Below, in pieces: positions 37,218 to 46,217 of a stretch of 64,000 nucleotides of DNA. The position numbers and the translations under genes were made by a program. The stretch lies in assembly GCF_002950945.1 (NCBI RefSeq), contig NZ_CP012673.1, positions 8,570,501 to 8,634,500 of the forward strand, given 5' to 3'. The notes beneath the pieces were generated by a model. That model was not told the DNA's origin. It saw only the letters and a list, made by a program, of their open reading frames with translations, and searched no databases. Every line of letters begins with the position of its first letter. The stretch's first letter is position 1. This DNA comes from Sorangium cellulosum. GTDB lineage: Bacteria; Myxococcota_A; Polyangia; Polyangiales; Polyangiaceae.

Positions 37218-38618
37218 TCAGTCCGCGTCGAACGAGACCCAGGCGCCCGTCGCCCAGGTGTCATCCTCCGTGAAGGCTCCGATGTAGCTCGCGTTGGTGT
37301 CGAAGAAGCCGTCGTCGGGCGGCGAGGCCGCGTTCTCGGTGAGCGTGGCCGCCGGGCGGAAGTCCGGCGTGGCGGCGAAACAATCCGCGATCTGCGGGTC
37401 CTCGACGCTGTTCATGGACGCCTGGTCCTCGAACCACGCGACCTCGTCCAGGCCGCCGTCGTCATCGTCGTCGAGCGTCGATTCCGTCGCCTGGGCGGTG
37501 TCGGTCTCGACATAGGCGATGTTCTCCTCGAGGTTGCCGAAGAAGATGGAGCTCGTGAGCTCCACCTCGGTCCCCTCGTTCCTGACGTCCACGCCCGCCT
37601 CGAAGCCGGTGACGACGGCGTTGAAGATATGGGCCTTGGTCGCGCGGCGGAGCAGCATGCCGTACTGCTGCTTGTCGACCTCCTTGTTCTTGCCGCACAG
37701 GGTCACGTTGTAGATCGTGGGCTCGCTGAGGGGAGCGTTGTCGGACCCGTCGCCGTCGTTGTCGCCCTCGAAGCCGTTCGTCTCGTCGGCGACCGTGGGG
37801 TCCTGCTGGAGGGCGAGGAACTGGAGCTTGCCCTTGTACCCGAAGTCCCAGTCGAAGCCGTCGTCGCCGTTCTGCGCGCAGAGGAGGTGCTTCGCGTTGA
37901 CGGTGCCGCCGAAGAACTCGAAGCAGTCGTCGAGCGTGTGGTGCACCATCACGTGGTCGACCTTCGTCTTGGAGCCCACGCCGGCGAGCGTGAGGCCGTT
38001 CACCTCGTTGTTCTCGGAGAGCAGGATCCCGCTGAACTCGATGCGAACGTACTCGAGGACGCCGCTGTTATCGTCCTCCACATCACCGCCGTACTCGACG
38101 CCGACGATGCCCTCGACCTCCGCCTTGCCGCCAGGAACGTTGATGGGCGCATTGCCCAGCAGCATGACGCCGCCCCAGTCGCCCGCGGTGCGCTCGCCCT
38201 TCGGGCTCTGGCTCGTGAACACGATGGGCTGGTCGGCGGTGCCCTTGGCGTTGATCATCGCGCCGGGCTTCACGACGAGCGTCGCGAGGGACGCCTTGTC
38301 GCCCAGGATCGTCGTGCCGGGCTCGATGGTGAGCGTGGCGCCGTCCTCGACGAAGATAGTGCCCTTCATGAGGTAGCAGTTGTCGGCGCTCCACGTCGTG
38401 TCGGCGGTGATCGACTCGGCGACCTCCACCGGGGCGTCGCAGTCGGGACCGTCACCGCCGCCGCCGGCGCCGCCACCGCCGTCGCCGCCAGCGCCGCCGG
38501 TGCCGCTCGTCGTCGATGTGTTGTTCGAGGTCGATCCGCCGTCATCATCGCCGCAGGCGGCGGCCATCGCGACGGCGAGCGCCGACGCGCAAACCAGGGC
38601 AGTCTTCAATGTCCTCAT
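37218..38618 (-). CDS. Parallel beta-helix lipoprotein, partner of TonB-dependent receptor
   Basis: This secreted lipoprotein of 466 residues has a signal ending in A-A-A-C and a Gly/Ser/Thr-rich linker of about 35 residues, a common myxobacterial lipoprotein layout. The body resembles right-handed beta-helix proteins (G-T-I-F-V-E-D-G-A-T-L-T-I-E-P-G-T, then successive short strands). Acidic, Ca-binding-like stretches such as D-N-D-G-D-G-S-D are present. ATG 38618 is chosen because AAGGAGG lies about eight bases upstream; the frame extends above it. It follows the receptor gene by 81 bp on the same strand and is likely its surface-exposed ligand-binding partner. No polysaccharide-lyase active site could be assigned. 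Confidence 0.82.
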   Translation of the reverse strand: MRTLKTALVCASALAVAMAAACGDDDGGSTSNNTSTTSGTGGAGGDGGGGAGGGGDGPDCDAPVEVAESITADTTWSADNCYLMKGTIFVEDGATLTIEPGTTILGDKASLATLVVKPGAMINAKGTADQPIVFTSQSPKGERTAGDWGGVMLLGNAPINVPGGKAEVEGIVGVEYGGDVEDDNSGVLEYVRIEFSGILLSENNEVNGLTLAGVGSKTKVDHVMVHHTLDDCFEFFGGTVNAKHLLCAQNGDDGFDWDFGYKGKLQFLALQQDPTVADETNGFEGDNDGDGSDNAPLSEPTIYNVTLCGKNKEVDKQQYGMLLRRATKAHIFNAVVTGFEAGVDVRNEGTEVELTSSIFFGNLEENIAYVETDTAQATESTLDDDDDGGLDEVAWFEDQASMNSVEDPQIADCFAATPDFRPAATLTENAASPPDDGFFDTNASYIGAFTEDDTWATGAWVSFDAD

Positions 38619-38699
38619 GGGATTCATCCTCCTTGGATAAGGATGGTCCGTACTGGCAACATCGTGGAGTTCGCCCCGTGACGATTCCATGGCACACGG

Positions 38700-41630
38700 T
38701 CAATAGGTCAGTGCTGCGCTCAAGGTCACGGTCGTACCAACCTTGTACTCGAGCACGATGTTGTCGCCGGTGCTCTCTTTACCCAGCGTGACGCGGACGG
38801 GAGCATCGATGAGGTTCTCGCCGGCCAGCTTGAGCTCGACGTGCTCGCCGAGGCGCTGCGCGACCGTGAGATCGATCTGGTGCCGGGGCTGTTCGTACTC
38901 GTCCGGCGTGTTCTTGCCCACCGTCCTGAGCCGGGCGCCGAAGACGTTGTAGAGGAGCCGGGCGCTCGTGCCGGTCGACTCGCCGCCGTAGTCGAGCCCG
39001 AGGTTGACGACGAAGGGGGATTGCCCGTGGAGCGGGTGCGTGGCGGTGCTCTGGATCGTGACCCCTCCCTCCTTCGGCTCGGGATTGATCTCGACCTTCG
39101 AGGTCACGAGCGTGAGGTTGCCGAGCGCCGTGACGTCCCGGAGGAGCGGGTCGATGAAGCCGAGGCTCTTCCTGAGCTCGAGCTCGACGCCCGCGGCATA
39201 GCCGCTGTCGCCGTTCGTCCAGCTCAGCCTCCCCTTGCCGAGGCTGGGCTTGATGATCTCCTCGATCGGATCCTCGAAATGCTTGTAGAAGACGCTGGCC
39301 GCCATCACCTCGCCGGCCGTCGGAAAGAGCTCGAAGCGGATATCGCCGTTCATCACCCTCGTCCGCTCGAGGTCTGGATTGCCTTCGACCTCCCTCGCGC
39401 TGTATCCCGGCTGGGACAGCGCCGGGCTGAGCTCGATGAGCTGGGGGCGGGCGAGCGTCCTCGTCACGCTGAACCTCAGGTTCGATTGAGGGGTCGTCTT
39501 GAAGACGAGGCTGGCCGCGGGCAGGAGATCCACGTCGTCGTTGTCGACGTCCTTCTCGGGATCACCCGGGACATCCATCGACAGCATGGAGGCCTCGACC
39601 CGGGCGCCGAGGATCGCCCGGAGCCACCGCGTGACGTGGGTGTCTGTCATCACGTAGCCCGCGTAGAGATCGGTGCTGGCCGTGTAGTCGTCCGTGGCGC
39701 GCGTCGTCTCCTCCAGCTCGAAGAGGGTGCCGATGTTCTCGTCCGAGAACAGCGGGCCCGGATCCTGCCGCAGCACGGTCGTGTCGGCGAGCCGGAGCGC
39801 CTTGAACCGGAACCGGCGCGCGTCGAACTCACGCGTTCGATAATTCAGGAGGCCGCCCACCTTCAGGCGGATCGGGGCGTCTCCGCGGCGAAGCGGCAGC
39901 GAGTAAGAGAGCTGTCCGCCGTAGTTCGTGTCGGCCAGATCGATGAAGACGTGCGAGCCGCTCAGCGTGCCGTCATCCCACGCCCAGGCGCCGCTCGTGT
40001 CGTCCCGGGCGTAGACGTTCTCCCTCGAGTCGGGCTCGTCCGAGGTCGCGCGGGAGACCGACACCTTCCAGTCGAGCGTCCCGTTCCCGAGCGCCGCGAT
40101 GCGATGCTCCCCCGCGAGCTGGCCCAGGGTGAGCGCCCGGGAGACGAAGCGCTGCAGCATGTCGCGGTACACCGCCCCGCTGTCCTCGATGAGCTCCCTC
40201 GACTGGAGCGCCACGTCGTCCGATGAGCGGCTGTGGAGCCCGGTGAGCATCACCTTGTGATCCCGGTGGGGCGTGTAGGTGACGCTGGCGAAGGCGCCCC
40301 AGGACACCTGATCGCGGATGCTGTCCACCGTGGAGTCGTTGAGCTGCCGGAGGCCGCTCTCGCGCCTGGCATCGAACGCATAGGTCCGGCTGATCTCGTC
40401 GGCGCGCGGGGTGAATTTCCGGCCATAACTCAGCGTGGCGAGGTAGCCGAGGCGCTGCTCGCCGCGCAGCTTCAGGGTGTCGCCGACGACGAGGCTGCCG
40501 CCCCCGTTCGGCGGGGTGAAGGACCGGCGGGTCGCCATCGACGAGTTGATCGCCCTCCCGTAGGCCGCGATCTCGTCCCTCGTGATCGGCGTGCCGTCCG
40601 GCCGGCGGATCCCGCGGGCCACCTTGTACTCGGGGATCCCGTCGGGCAACGCGCGCGTGCCGTCGTCGATGCCGAGCCAGTCGGTGCTCGATCCGGCGTA
40701 CGTCAGGCGATCTCGGAACGTGCTCCGGGTGTTCGCCGCGAGCGACACGGAGGCCTGGAGGAGGAACTCGGTCGGGAGCTCGCGCGTGTTGATCTGGACC
40801 GAGCCGCCCACGAAATCGCCGGGGACGTCGGGGGTGAACGTCTTGACGACGGTGATGTCGCTGAGGACCAGCGACGGGAAGAGGTCGAGCGGGACGGCCT
40901 GCCGGTCGGGCTCGGGGCTCGGGAGCGGCGCGCCGTTCAGGAGGGCGTTCGTGTAGCGATCGCCGAGGCCGCGCACGTAGACGTACCGGCCGTCGACGAC
41001 GGTCGCGCCGACGATGCGCTTCGCGGCCTCCGCGGCGTTGCGATCGGGGGTCCTGGCGATCTCCTTCGCGCCGACGGCGTCGCCCACGTGGGGCGCGTTC
41101 TTCCGGAGGAGCAGCTGCGCGGCGACGCTCGCGCGCTCCGGCTCGAACTCGACCTCGATGACCTCCTCCGTCTGCTGATCCGGCTCGAGGCCGACGTCGA
41201 CCTGAATCACCTGCCCGGCGGCCACCCGCACGTCCTGCACGCGCTGAGGTTTGTAGGCCTCGTACCAGATCCTCAGCTGATAATTGCCCGGCGGGAGCTC
41301 CAGGCGATAACGCCCGTCGAGATCCGCGATGGCCTTGATCTTCGTCCCGACGACCGACACCTGGGCGTCGAGCACGGGCTCCCTGGAGGTGGTGTCCGCG
41401 ACGACGCCCCACACCGCGCCTCTCCCGGCGGGGGGTGGGCGCGACGGGCTCGGCTCGCCGGCCCCCGCGAGGTCCTCGGCGGCGGCGGCGGCGCCGGCGT
41501 CGGCCGTCGCCCCCGCCGCTTGCGGCGGCGGCGCGGCGGCCCCGGGGTCGTCCTGGGCGAGGGCCGTCGCCCCCCAGCAAAGCGGTGTCACGAGCGCTGC
41601 GACTACCCCCGAGATCCTTCTGCGAATCAT
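38700..41630 (-). CDS. TonB-dependent outer-membrane receptor with carboxypeptidase-like N-domain
   Basis: This is an energised outer-membrane import channel of 976 residues. A signal peptide (about 1-25) and an Ala/Pro-rich linker precede a carboxypeptidase-regulatory-like beta domain (about 70-150, G-V-V-A-D-T-T-S-R-E-P-V-L-D-A). The plug follows (about 175-300, V-R-G-L-G-D-R-Y and F-V-G-G-S-V-Q-I-N-T-R-E), then a 22-strand barrel with an aromatic-poor C-terminal strand ending in L-T-Y. The N-domain type is common in receptors for large or oligomeric ligands. The preceding four genes on this strand encode TonB, ExbB and two ExbDs, an apparently dedicated energy unit. The ligand is unknown. 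Confidence 0.9.
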   Translation of the reverse strand: MIRRRISGVVAALVTPLCWGATALAQDDPGAAAPPPQAAGATADAGAAAAAEDLAGAGEPSPSRPPPAGRGAVWGVVADTTSREPVLDAQVSVVGTKIKAIADLDGRYRLELPPGNYQLRIWYEAYKPQRVQDVRVAAGQVIQVDVGLEPDQQTEEVIEVEFEPERASVAAQLLLRKNAPHVGDAVGAKEIARTPDRNAAEAAKRIVGATVVDGRYVYVRGLGDRYTNALLNGAPLPSPEPDRQAVPLDLFPSLVLSDITVVKTFTPDVPGDFVGGSVQINTRELPTEFLLQASVSLAANTRSTFRDRLTYAGSSTDWLGIDDGTRALPDGIPEYKVARGIRRPDGTPITRDEIAAYGRAINSSMATRRSFTPPNGGGSLVVGDTLKLRGEQRLGYLATLSYGRKFTPRADEISRTYAFDARRESGLRQLNDSTVDSIRDQVSWGAFASVTYTPHRDHKVMLTGLHSRSSDDVALQSRELIEDSGAVYRDMLQRFVSRALTLGQLAGEHRIAALGNGTLDWKVSVSRATSDEPDSRENVYARDDTSGAWAWDDGTLSGSHVFIDLADTNYGGQLSYSLPLRRGDAPIRLKVGGLLNYRTREFDARRFRFKALRLADTTVLRQDPGPLFSDENIGTLFELEETTRATDDYTASTDLYAGYVMTDTHVTRWLRAILGARVEASMLSMDVPGDPEKDVDNDDVDLLPAASLVFKTTPQSNLRFSVTRTLARPQLIELSPALSQPGYSAREVEGNPDLERTRVMNGDIRFELFPTAGEVMAASVFYKHFEDPIEEIIKPSLGKGRLSWTNGDSGYAAGVELELRKSLGFIDPLLRDVTALGNLTLVTSKVEINPEPKEGGVTIQSTATHPLHGQSPFVVNLGLDYGGESTGTSARLLYNVFGARLRTVGKNTPDEYEQPRHQIDLTVAQRLGEHVELKLAGENLIDAPVRVTLGKESTGDNIVLEYKVGTTVTLSAALTY

Positions 41631-41845
41631 GCACCCGTCCCTTCGCGCGCCCCGAGCGCGGGCGCGCAGATCGATCCCTGGGCGCGCGGCGGCGCCCTTC
41701 CACGAGGCGGCGGAGAGCCAGCTCCCCGCCGCCCTTGTCCCTGTTCACCGCGCCGCGATCGCTCCTCGGCACGCGCGCGTTCGACGCGAGCGCCCGCGCG
41801 CGCGCCGCGCGGCGACGCGGCGCCCGGCCTGAGCTCCGCCCTGGC

Positions 41846-42283
41846 TCAGCGCCCGGCTTTCTCTGTCAGGACGGCGATCGTCTTCGCCCCGCCCATGCGC
41901 GCGGCGTCCATCGCCTCGACCGCGACCGCGTAGGCGGCCTCGTCGTCCGCGTCGAAATAGAGCACGTTGTCGGAGCGCGCCGCGAAGATGCGGGCGAGCC
42001 GCTCCTTCAGCTCGGCGCGCTGCACCTCGGCCTGGTTGATGCGGATGACGCCGCGCTGGTCCACCGTGAGCACCACGGGTTTGCTGGCGTCGTCCGGGGG
42101 TGGCTCTAGCTTCGTGGTGTCGTCCTTCTTGGGCAAGTTCAGCCAGAACTGCTTCGCGAGCAGCGGCGTCACGACCATGAAGATGATGAGGAGCACGAGC
42201 ACCACGTCGACGAGCGGCGTGACGTTCATGCTCGGCGCGACGCCGCCTCTTTTGCCCCCACCTTGCGGAGCGCTCATCCCCAT
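41846..42283 (-). CDS. exbD: ExbD-type transport protein (first copy)
   Basis: This is one of two ExbD/TolR-like subunits of the proton-driven TonB energiser, 145 residues. One N-terminal membrane helix (about 20-42) begins with the hallmark M-N-V-T-P-L-V-D-V-V-L-V-L-L-I-I-F, where the Asp is the proton-relay residue. The periplasmic domain follows. The ATG at 42283 is 4 bp from the stop of the other exbD. Confidence 0.9.
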   Translation of the reverse strand: MGMSAPQGGGKRGGVAPSMNVTPLVDVVLVLLIIFMVVTPLLAKQFWLNLPKKDDTTKLEPPPDDASKPVVLTVDQRGVIRINQAEVQRAELKERLARIFAARSDNVLYFDADDEAAYAVAVEAMDAARMGGAKTIAVLTEKAGR

Positions 42284-42287
42284 GACG

Positions 42288-42746
42288 TCACCCCTCCTCC
42301 TGGCCGGGCGCCGCGCCGCCGCCCCGCTGGCTCACCTGCAGCGAGATGCCGGCGAAGCCGACCTCCTGGCAGAGCGCGAAGGTCTCCCGCACGCGGCCGT
42401 ACTTCGCCGAGGAGTCGCCCTTGATGACCACCCGGCGCTCCGGCTCGCTCTCGCGGATGGCCCGGAGCTTGTCGCCGAGCGCGCGGAGGTCGGCCATGGC
42501 CTCCTTCTCCAGGAACACGGTGCCTGCGCCGGTGACCGTCACGTAGATGGGATCGAGCTTCGACTTCGACTTCGGGTCCGGCTGGAAGACCGCCGGGAGC
42601 TCGACCCGCTCGCCGTGCTCCATCTGGGGCGCGATGACCATGAAGATGATGAGGAGCACGAGCACCACGTCGACCAGCGGCGTGACGTTGATCTCCGGCT
42701 CAGGCGGCTGCCGACCCGATCTCTTGCTCTCCGCTTGAACGCCCAT
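42288..42746 (-). CDS. exbD: ExbD-type transport protein (second copy)
   Basis: This second ExbD has 152 residues, with the same N-V-T-P-L-V-D-V helix but a distinct periplasmic part (V-V-I-K-G-D-S-S-A-K-Y-G-R-V). The ATG at 42746, with GGAGG six bases upstream, overlaps the end of exbB by 47 bp. Two divergent ExbDs suggest a hetero-oligomeric motor, as in some other gamma- and delta-type TonB systems. Confidence 0.9.
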   Translation of the reverse strand: MGVQAESKRSGRQPPEPEINVTPLVDVVLVLLIIFMVIAPQMEHGERVELPAVFQPDPKSKSKLDPIYVTVTGAGTVFLEKEAMADLRALGDKLRAIRESEPERRVVIKGDSSAKYGRVRETFALCQEVGFAGISLQVSQRGGGAAPGQEEG

Positions 42747-43407
42747 GCTCGTCCTCCATCTCGTCGATGAGCTCACCCGCGCTGCGCTCGAGCGCGAGCT
42801 CCACCGCGGCGATGCGGGTGGTGAGGTAGTTGAAGCAAAGCACCGCCGGGATGGCGACCCCGAGCCCGAGGGCGGTGACGATGAGCGCCTCGGCGATGCC
42901 GGCGCTCACGGCGCCGAGGCCGCCCGAGCCGGTCGAGGCGATGGTCTGGAAGGCGGTGATGATGCCGATGACGGTGCCGAGCAGCCCCACGAACGGCGCC
43001 ACCGAGCCGACCGTGGCGAGCACGGAGAGGCCGCGGCGCAGGTCGGCGGAGATGGCGTCGCGGCGCCGCGACACCTCGCGGCGCGCGAGCTCCACCGGGG
43101 GCACGCCGCCCTCGCCCGAGTCGATGGCGCGCTTGAAGCGGCGCACCGCCGCCGCGACGAGGCGGGCGAGCGCGGAGCGGCGGTACCGATCGGCGATCTC
43201 CACGAGCCGCGCCGTGTCCCACGCCTCCATCACCGGCCGCGCCTCCCGCGCGAAGCTCCTGGTCTCGGATGCCTGGCGCGCGAGCGCGATGAGGCGCTCC
43301 ACCACGACAGCGACGCTCGCCAGCGCCATGAGCACGAGCGCGAACGCGACGAGCTTGCTCAGGAAGCCCATGCTCGCCCAGATGTGCCCGAGATCGAACT
43401 GCATCAT
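42700..43407 (-). CDS. exbB: ExbB/TolQ-type proton channel subunit
   Basis: This is the motor subunit of the TonB energiser, 235 residues. It has one N-terminal helix (about 15-40), a long cytoplasmic loop and two C-terminal helices containing V-A-P-F-V-G-L-L-G-T-V-I-G-I and A-L-I-V-T-A-L-G-L-G-V-A-I-P-A-V. The MotA/TolQ/ExbB fold is clear. The ribosome-site region overlaps nothing upstream; tonB ends 58 bp before. Confidence 0.92.
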   Translation of the reverse strand: MMQFDLGHIWASMGFLSKLVAFALVLMALASVAVVVERLIALARQASETRSFAREARPVMEAWDTARLVEIADRYRRSALARLVAAAVRRFKRAIDSGEGGVPPVELARREVSRRRDAISADLRRGLSVLATVGSVAPFVGLLGTVIGIITAFQTIASTGSGGLGAVSAGIAEALIVTALGLGVAIPAVLCFNYLTTRIAAVELALERSAGELIDEMEDEHGRSSGEQEIGSAAA

Positions 43408-43465
43408 CGTCGTACACTCCTTCGTCCCTCTCGCGCGGCGCCGCGTCCGCGGCGATGCGCGAGAG

Positions 43466-44239
43466 TCATCTCTTGGCCCTGAAGGGGATCCTGACCGTCT
43501 TGAAGGTCGACACCGGCCTCCCCTCGTGGATTGCCGGCTTGTAACGCCACGTCTTCACCGTCGCGAGGACCACGGCGTCGAAGAGGGGGTGGCCCCGGAC
43601 GATGGTGACGTTCGAGACCTCGCCCGTCTCGGTCACCACGAACCGGACGACCACGGTGGCCTCTATCCCGGCGCTCCGCGCCGCCTCGGGGATGGGGGGG
43701 AGCGCGTTGGAGAGCGCGACGGGCGGGGTCGCGTTCTCGGGGAGGTGAATCGGTCCTCCCGGCGGCGGCGGGGGCGGCGGGGGTGGCGGCGGCGGCGGGG
43801 CCGCCGCGACGGCCGTGCCCGTGCCACCTGGCTGGCCGCCCGGGACGCCGCCGGGCGCGCCGCCCGGCTCGCCGTACGTGTCGTCGTCGCTCGGCTTGGC
43901 TTCCCCCGGCTCGGCCTCCGGCGGGCTCTCCTTCGGCACCGCGGTCGGCGCGACGAGCGCCGGGCGTCGGGGCGCCGGGGCGCGGGGCGCCGCGGCGGCC
44001 GCCGCCTGGGGCGGCGGGGGCGCCGGCGCCGGCGCGGGGGGCGGCGTCTCGGGGACCTGGGAGGTGAGCTTGACGTCGACGACCTCCTCTTCGGGCGCCG
44101 GAGGCGTGATCGCGCCGCTCAGGCGCGCGGCGGAGAGCCCGATCCCCGCGAACAGCAGGAGCCCGGCCATCGCCCCGATCGCAAGCCTCCTTGCTCTGTC
44201 AGGGTCGGCCTCTCCCGCGCTCCACGTCTCAAGATGCAT
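43466..44239 (-). CDS. tonB: TonB-like energy-coupling protein
   Basis: It links the ExbBD motor to outer-membrane receptors across the periplasm. The protein has 257 residues: one N-terminal membrane helix (about 20-38), a long Pro/Ala/Gly-rich spacer including a run of 13 prolines, and a C-terminal TonB domain (I-P-E-A-A-R-S-A-G-I-E-A-T-V-V-V-R-F and W-R-Y-K-P-A, ending with P-F-R). ATG 44239 has GGGAG about six bases upstream. First gene of the transport block; a divergent regulator lies upstream on the same strand. Confidence 0.9.
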   Translation of the reverse strand: MHLETWSAGEADPDRARRLAIGAMAGLLLFAGIGLSAARLSGAITPPAPEEEVVDVKLTSQVPETPPPAPAPAPPPPQAAAAAAPRAPAPRRPALVAPTAVPKESPPEAEPGEAKPSDDDTYGEPGGAPGGVPGGQPGGTGTAVAAAPPPPPPPPPPPPPGGPIHLPENATPPVALSNALPPIPEAARSAGIEATVVVRFVVTETGEVSNVTIVRGHPLFDAVVLATVKTWRYKPAIHEGRPVSTFKTVRIPFRAKR

Positions 44240-44413
44240 CGCGGCTCCCGGCGCCATCCAAGGAAAAGAACGAAGCTCCGCCCGACCACGAGAGGGCGAG
44301 CTGCTGCGAGCGGCCCGGCTCGTTCTTCGAGCGGCCGTCCGCACTGTGCTGCTCTCATGTTGCGGTGTATTGACAGACCAGCAACGTTTAACGCGGCGCT
44401 CGGGTCGCCGCGA

Positions 44414-45121
44414 TCACGCGCTGCGGCTCTCCGGGACGTCGGGCGAGGCTGCGAATCGATAACCGATGCCGCGGACGGTCTGGATGTAATCGCCCGCGCG
44501 GCGCAGCTTGTCGCGCAGCCGCTTCACGTGGGTATCGACGGTCCTCGTCGTGATGCTCACGTCGATCCCCCAGACGCCGTCGAGGAGCGCGGTGCGCGTC
44601 TGGACGCGCTCGCGCGCCTCGTAGAGCGCGACCAGGAGCTTGAACTCGAGGAGCGTCAGCTCGACCTCTTCGCGGTCGACCCAGACGCGGTGGGCGCCCT
44701 CGTCGACCCGCAGGCAGCCGAACTCGATGCACCGATCCCCGGCCGAGGACGACTTCGCGCGGCGGAGCACGGCTTGCACCCGCAGCACGAGCTCCCGCAC
44801 GCTGAACGGCTTGACCACGTAGTCCACGGCGCCGAGTTCGAAGCCGACGATGCGGTCGACCTCGTCTCCGCGCGCCGAGACGATCATCACCGGGATCCGC
44901 TGGGTGCCCTCGCTCTGCTGGAGCGCGCGGCACACCTCCGTCCCCGAGAGGTCAGGCAACATGAGATCGAGCAGGACGAGATCGGGTCGTTGGTCCTGGG
45001 CCAGCCGGATCCCCTCCCCTCCCTGGCCTGTGGAGAACACCTCATGGCCGGCCTGCCTGAGGTTGTAGTCGAGCACCTTTTGAAGCGCCGGCTCGTCTTC
45101 GATGACCAAAATCCGCGCCAT
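44414..45121 (-). CDS. PhoB/OmpR-family response regulator
   Basis: This is a two-component DNA-binding regulator of 235 residues. The receiver domain (1-120) has the phospho-acceptor Asp in V-L-L-D-L-M-L-P, the acidic pair near residue 9-10 and the Lys in V-K-P-F-S. The C-terminal winged helix has T-L-L-E-F-K-L-L and R-T-V-D-T-H-V-K-R-L-R. It looks PhoB-like (I-P-V-M-I-V-S-A-R-G-D-E-V-D-R-I-V-G-F), with Val in place of the usual Asp in the G-A-D-D-Y segment. No histidine kinase is adjacent. It precedes the tonB operon by about 175 bp on the same strand and may regulate it. Confidence 0.9.
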   Translation of the reverse strand: MARILVIEDEPALQKVLDYNLRQAGHEVFSTGQGGEGIRLAQDQRPDLVLLDLMLPDLSGTEVCRALQQSEGTQRIPVMIVSARGDEVDRIVGFELGAVDYVVKPFSVRELVLRVQAVLRRAKSSSAGDRCIEFGCLRVDEGAHRVWVDREEVELTLLEFKLLVALYEARERVQTRTALLDGVWGIDVSITTRTVDTHVKRLRDKLRRAGDYIQTVRGIGYRFAASPDVPESRSA

Positions 45122-45437
45122 ACTGAAGAGCGCGTGTACCCGAGCGATGTGACGGCCCCATGACCAGATGGCAACAGGGCGGTGCGGCGCATGGTTCCGG
45201 TGAGAATTTGCCGTCGTTCGCCCTGGTGGCATGCCCTTCCGGTCGATGCGCGCGGACCACGCCCGGGCGCCGTGCGCGAAGGGGCGGCGCGGGGGCGCGG
45301 GGGCGCGGGTCAGCCAGCGGGACGAGCTGGAGCGGAGGCAACCGACGCGAGCCGAGGTGGCGCGGACGCAGGATGGCCTTGCGGGCGCGCGAGCGAAAGC
45401 TCGCACGAGGAAGCCGAGATGCGCTATTCTTCCCGGG
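45122..45437. other. Divergent regulatory gap
   Basis: This gap of 316 bp separates the response regulator from the acyltransferase. It contains a GCGAGC-GAAA-GCTCGC hairpin at 45389-45404 (a very stable tetraloop) and a TATTCT element a few bases before the acyltransferase start. No gene seen. Confidence 0.45.
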
Positions 45438-46019
45438 ATGCTGCGGACTTTGCAACTCATCGCCGCCGACGTGCGCCAGAAGGCGACATGGTGCTATGGC
45501 AACGCCCAACCGCCCACGATCCTGAAGACGCTGGCCACGGACGGCACAGCGGCGATGATCCTCTACCGCTGCACACAGGCCGCGCGCGTCCACCGGATGC
45601 CGGTGGTCGAGATGCTCCTCAACAAGGCGACCAACCTCGTCGGCGGCTGCGTCATCGGCCGCGGCGCGGACTTCGGCCCCGGCTTCGTGCTCATCCATTC
45701 GGACGGCGTCGTCATCAACGGCAACGTCCGCGGCGGCTCCAACGTGCTCATCGAGCACCAGGTCACGATCGGCGCCGACCGCCGGCAGACGCCGGTGCTC
45801 GGCAGCGACCTCTTCATCGGCGCCGGCGCGAAGATCATCGGTGCCGTCACGGTCGGCGACGGCTCCAGGGTCGGCGCCAACGCCGTCGTCGTGCACGACG
45901 TCGCCCCGAACACCACGGTCGTCGGCATCCCCGCCCGCCCCGTACAGCGCCGCGAAGACCGCGCCGCCCAGCCCGCAGCGCGCCCCGCCACCGACGAGAC
46001 GCCCCCCCCCCGCAGCTGA
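45438..46019 (+). CDS. Serine O-acetyltransferase-like hexapeptide transferase
   Basis: This acyl-CoA-dependent transferase has a left-handed beta-helix, 193 residues. The repeat motifs are visible: I-G-R-G-A-D-F-G-P-G-F-V-L-I-H-S-D-G-V, V-L-I-E-H-Q-V-T-I-G and V-G-D-G-S-R-V-G-A-N-A-V-V, closing with V-V-G-I-P-A-R, as in CysE and related serine acetyltransferases. The C-terminal tail is disordered, Ala/Pro-rich. No cysteine-synthesis neighbours are present, so a cell-surface sugar acetyltransferase remains possible. The start at 45438 agrees with the family N-terminus. Confidence 0.78.
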   Translation: MLRTLQLIAADVRQKATWCYGNAQPPTILKTLATDGTAAMILYRCTQAARVHRMPVVEMLLNKATNLVGGCVIGRGADFGPGFVLIHSDGVVINGNVRGGSNVLIEHQVTIGADRRQTPVLGSDLFIGAGAKIIGAVTVGDGSRVGANAVVVHDVAPNTTVVGIPARPVQRREDRAAQPAARPATDETPPPRS

Positions 46020-46094
46020 CCTGCATGCAGCGCGGGCCCCCCCCGCGCAGCTGCCCTGCTCGTCCTCCACGCCCCCCCGGCAAATCCGCCGCCG

Positions 46095-46217
46095 AGCGGC
46101 GGTCACCCGCACAGGAGACGGGCCCAGATCGGCGTTTTCGGCGCGGAGGCGCACTCCTGTGCGCTGAGCACCGAAAACGTCGAGGTGGGCCCGTATCCGC
46201 AGCGGGTGACCGTCGCT
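46095..46217. repeat. 123-bp dispersed self-complementary element, copy 2
   Basis: Second copy of the element at 32521-32643, differing at five positions. Three differences lie in paired regions: one restores a mismatch present in copy 1's outer stem, another gives a G-T wobble, so pairing is largely kept. It overlaps by one base the stop codon of the minus-strand PrsW gene, in a gap convergent with the acyltransferase gene. Position and orientation relative to the flanking stop codons match copy 1. Confidence 0.85.

Noticed and set aside
44360..44395. A Pho box upstream of tonB
   Set aside because: Only one CTGTCA half-site is visible, without the second direct repeat.
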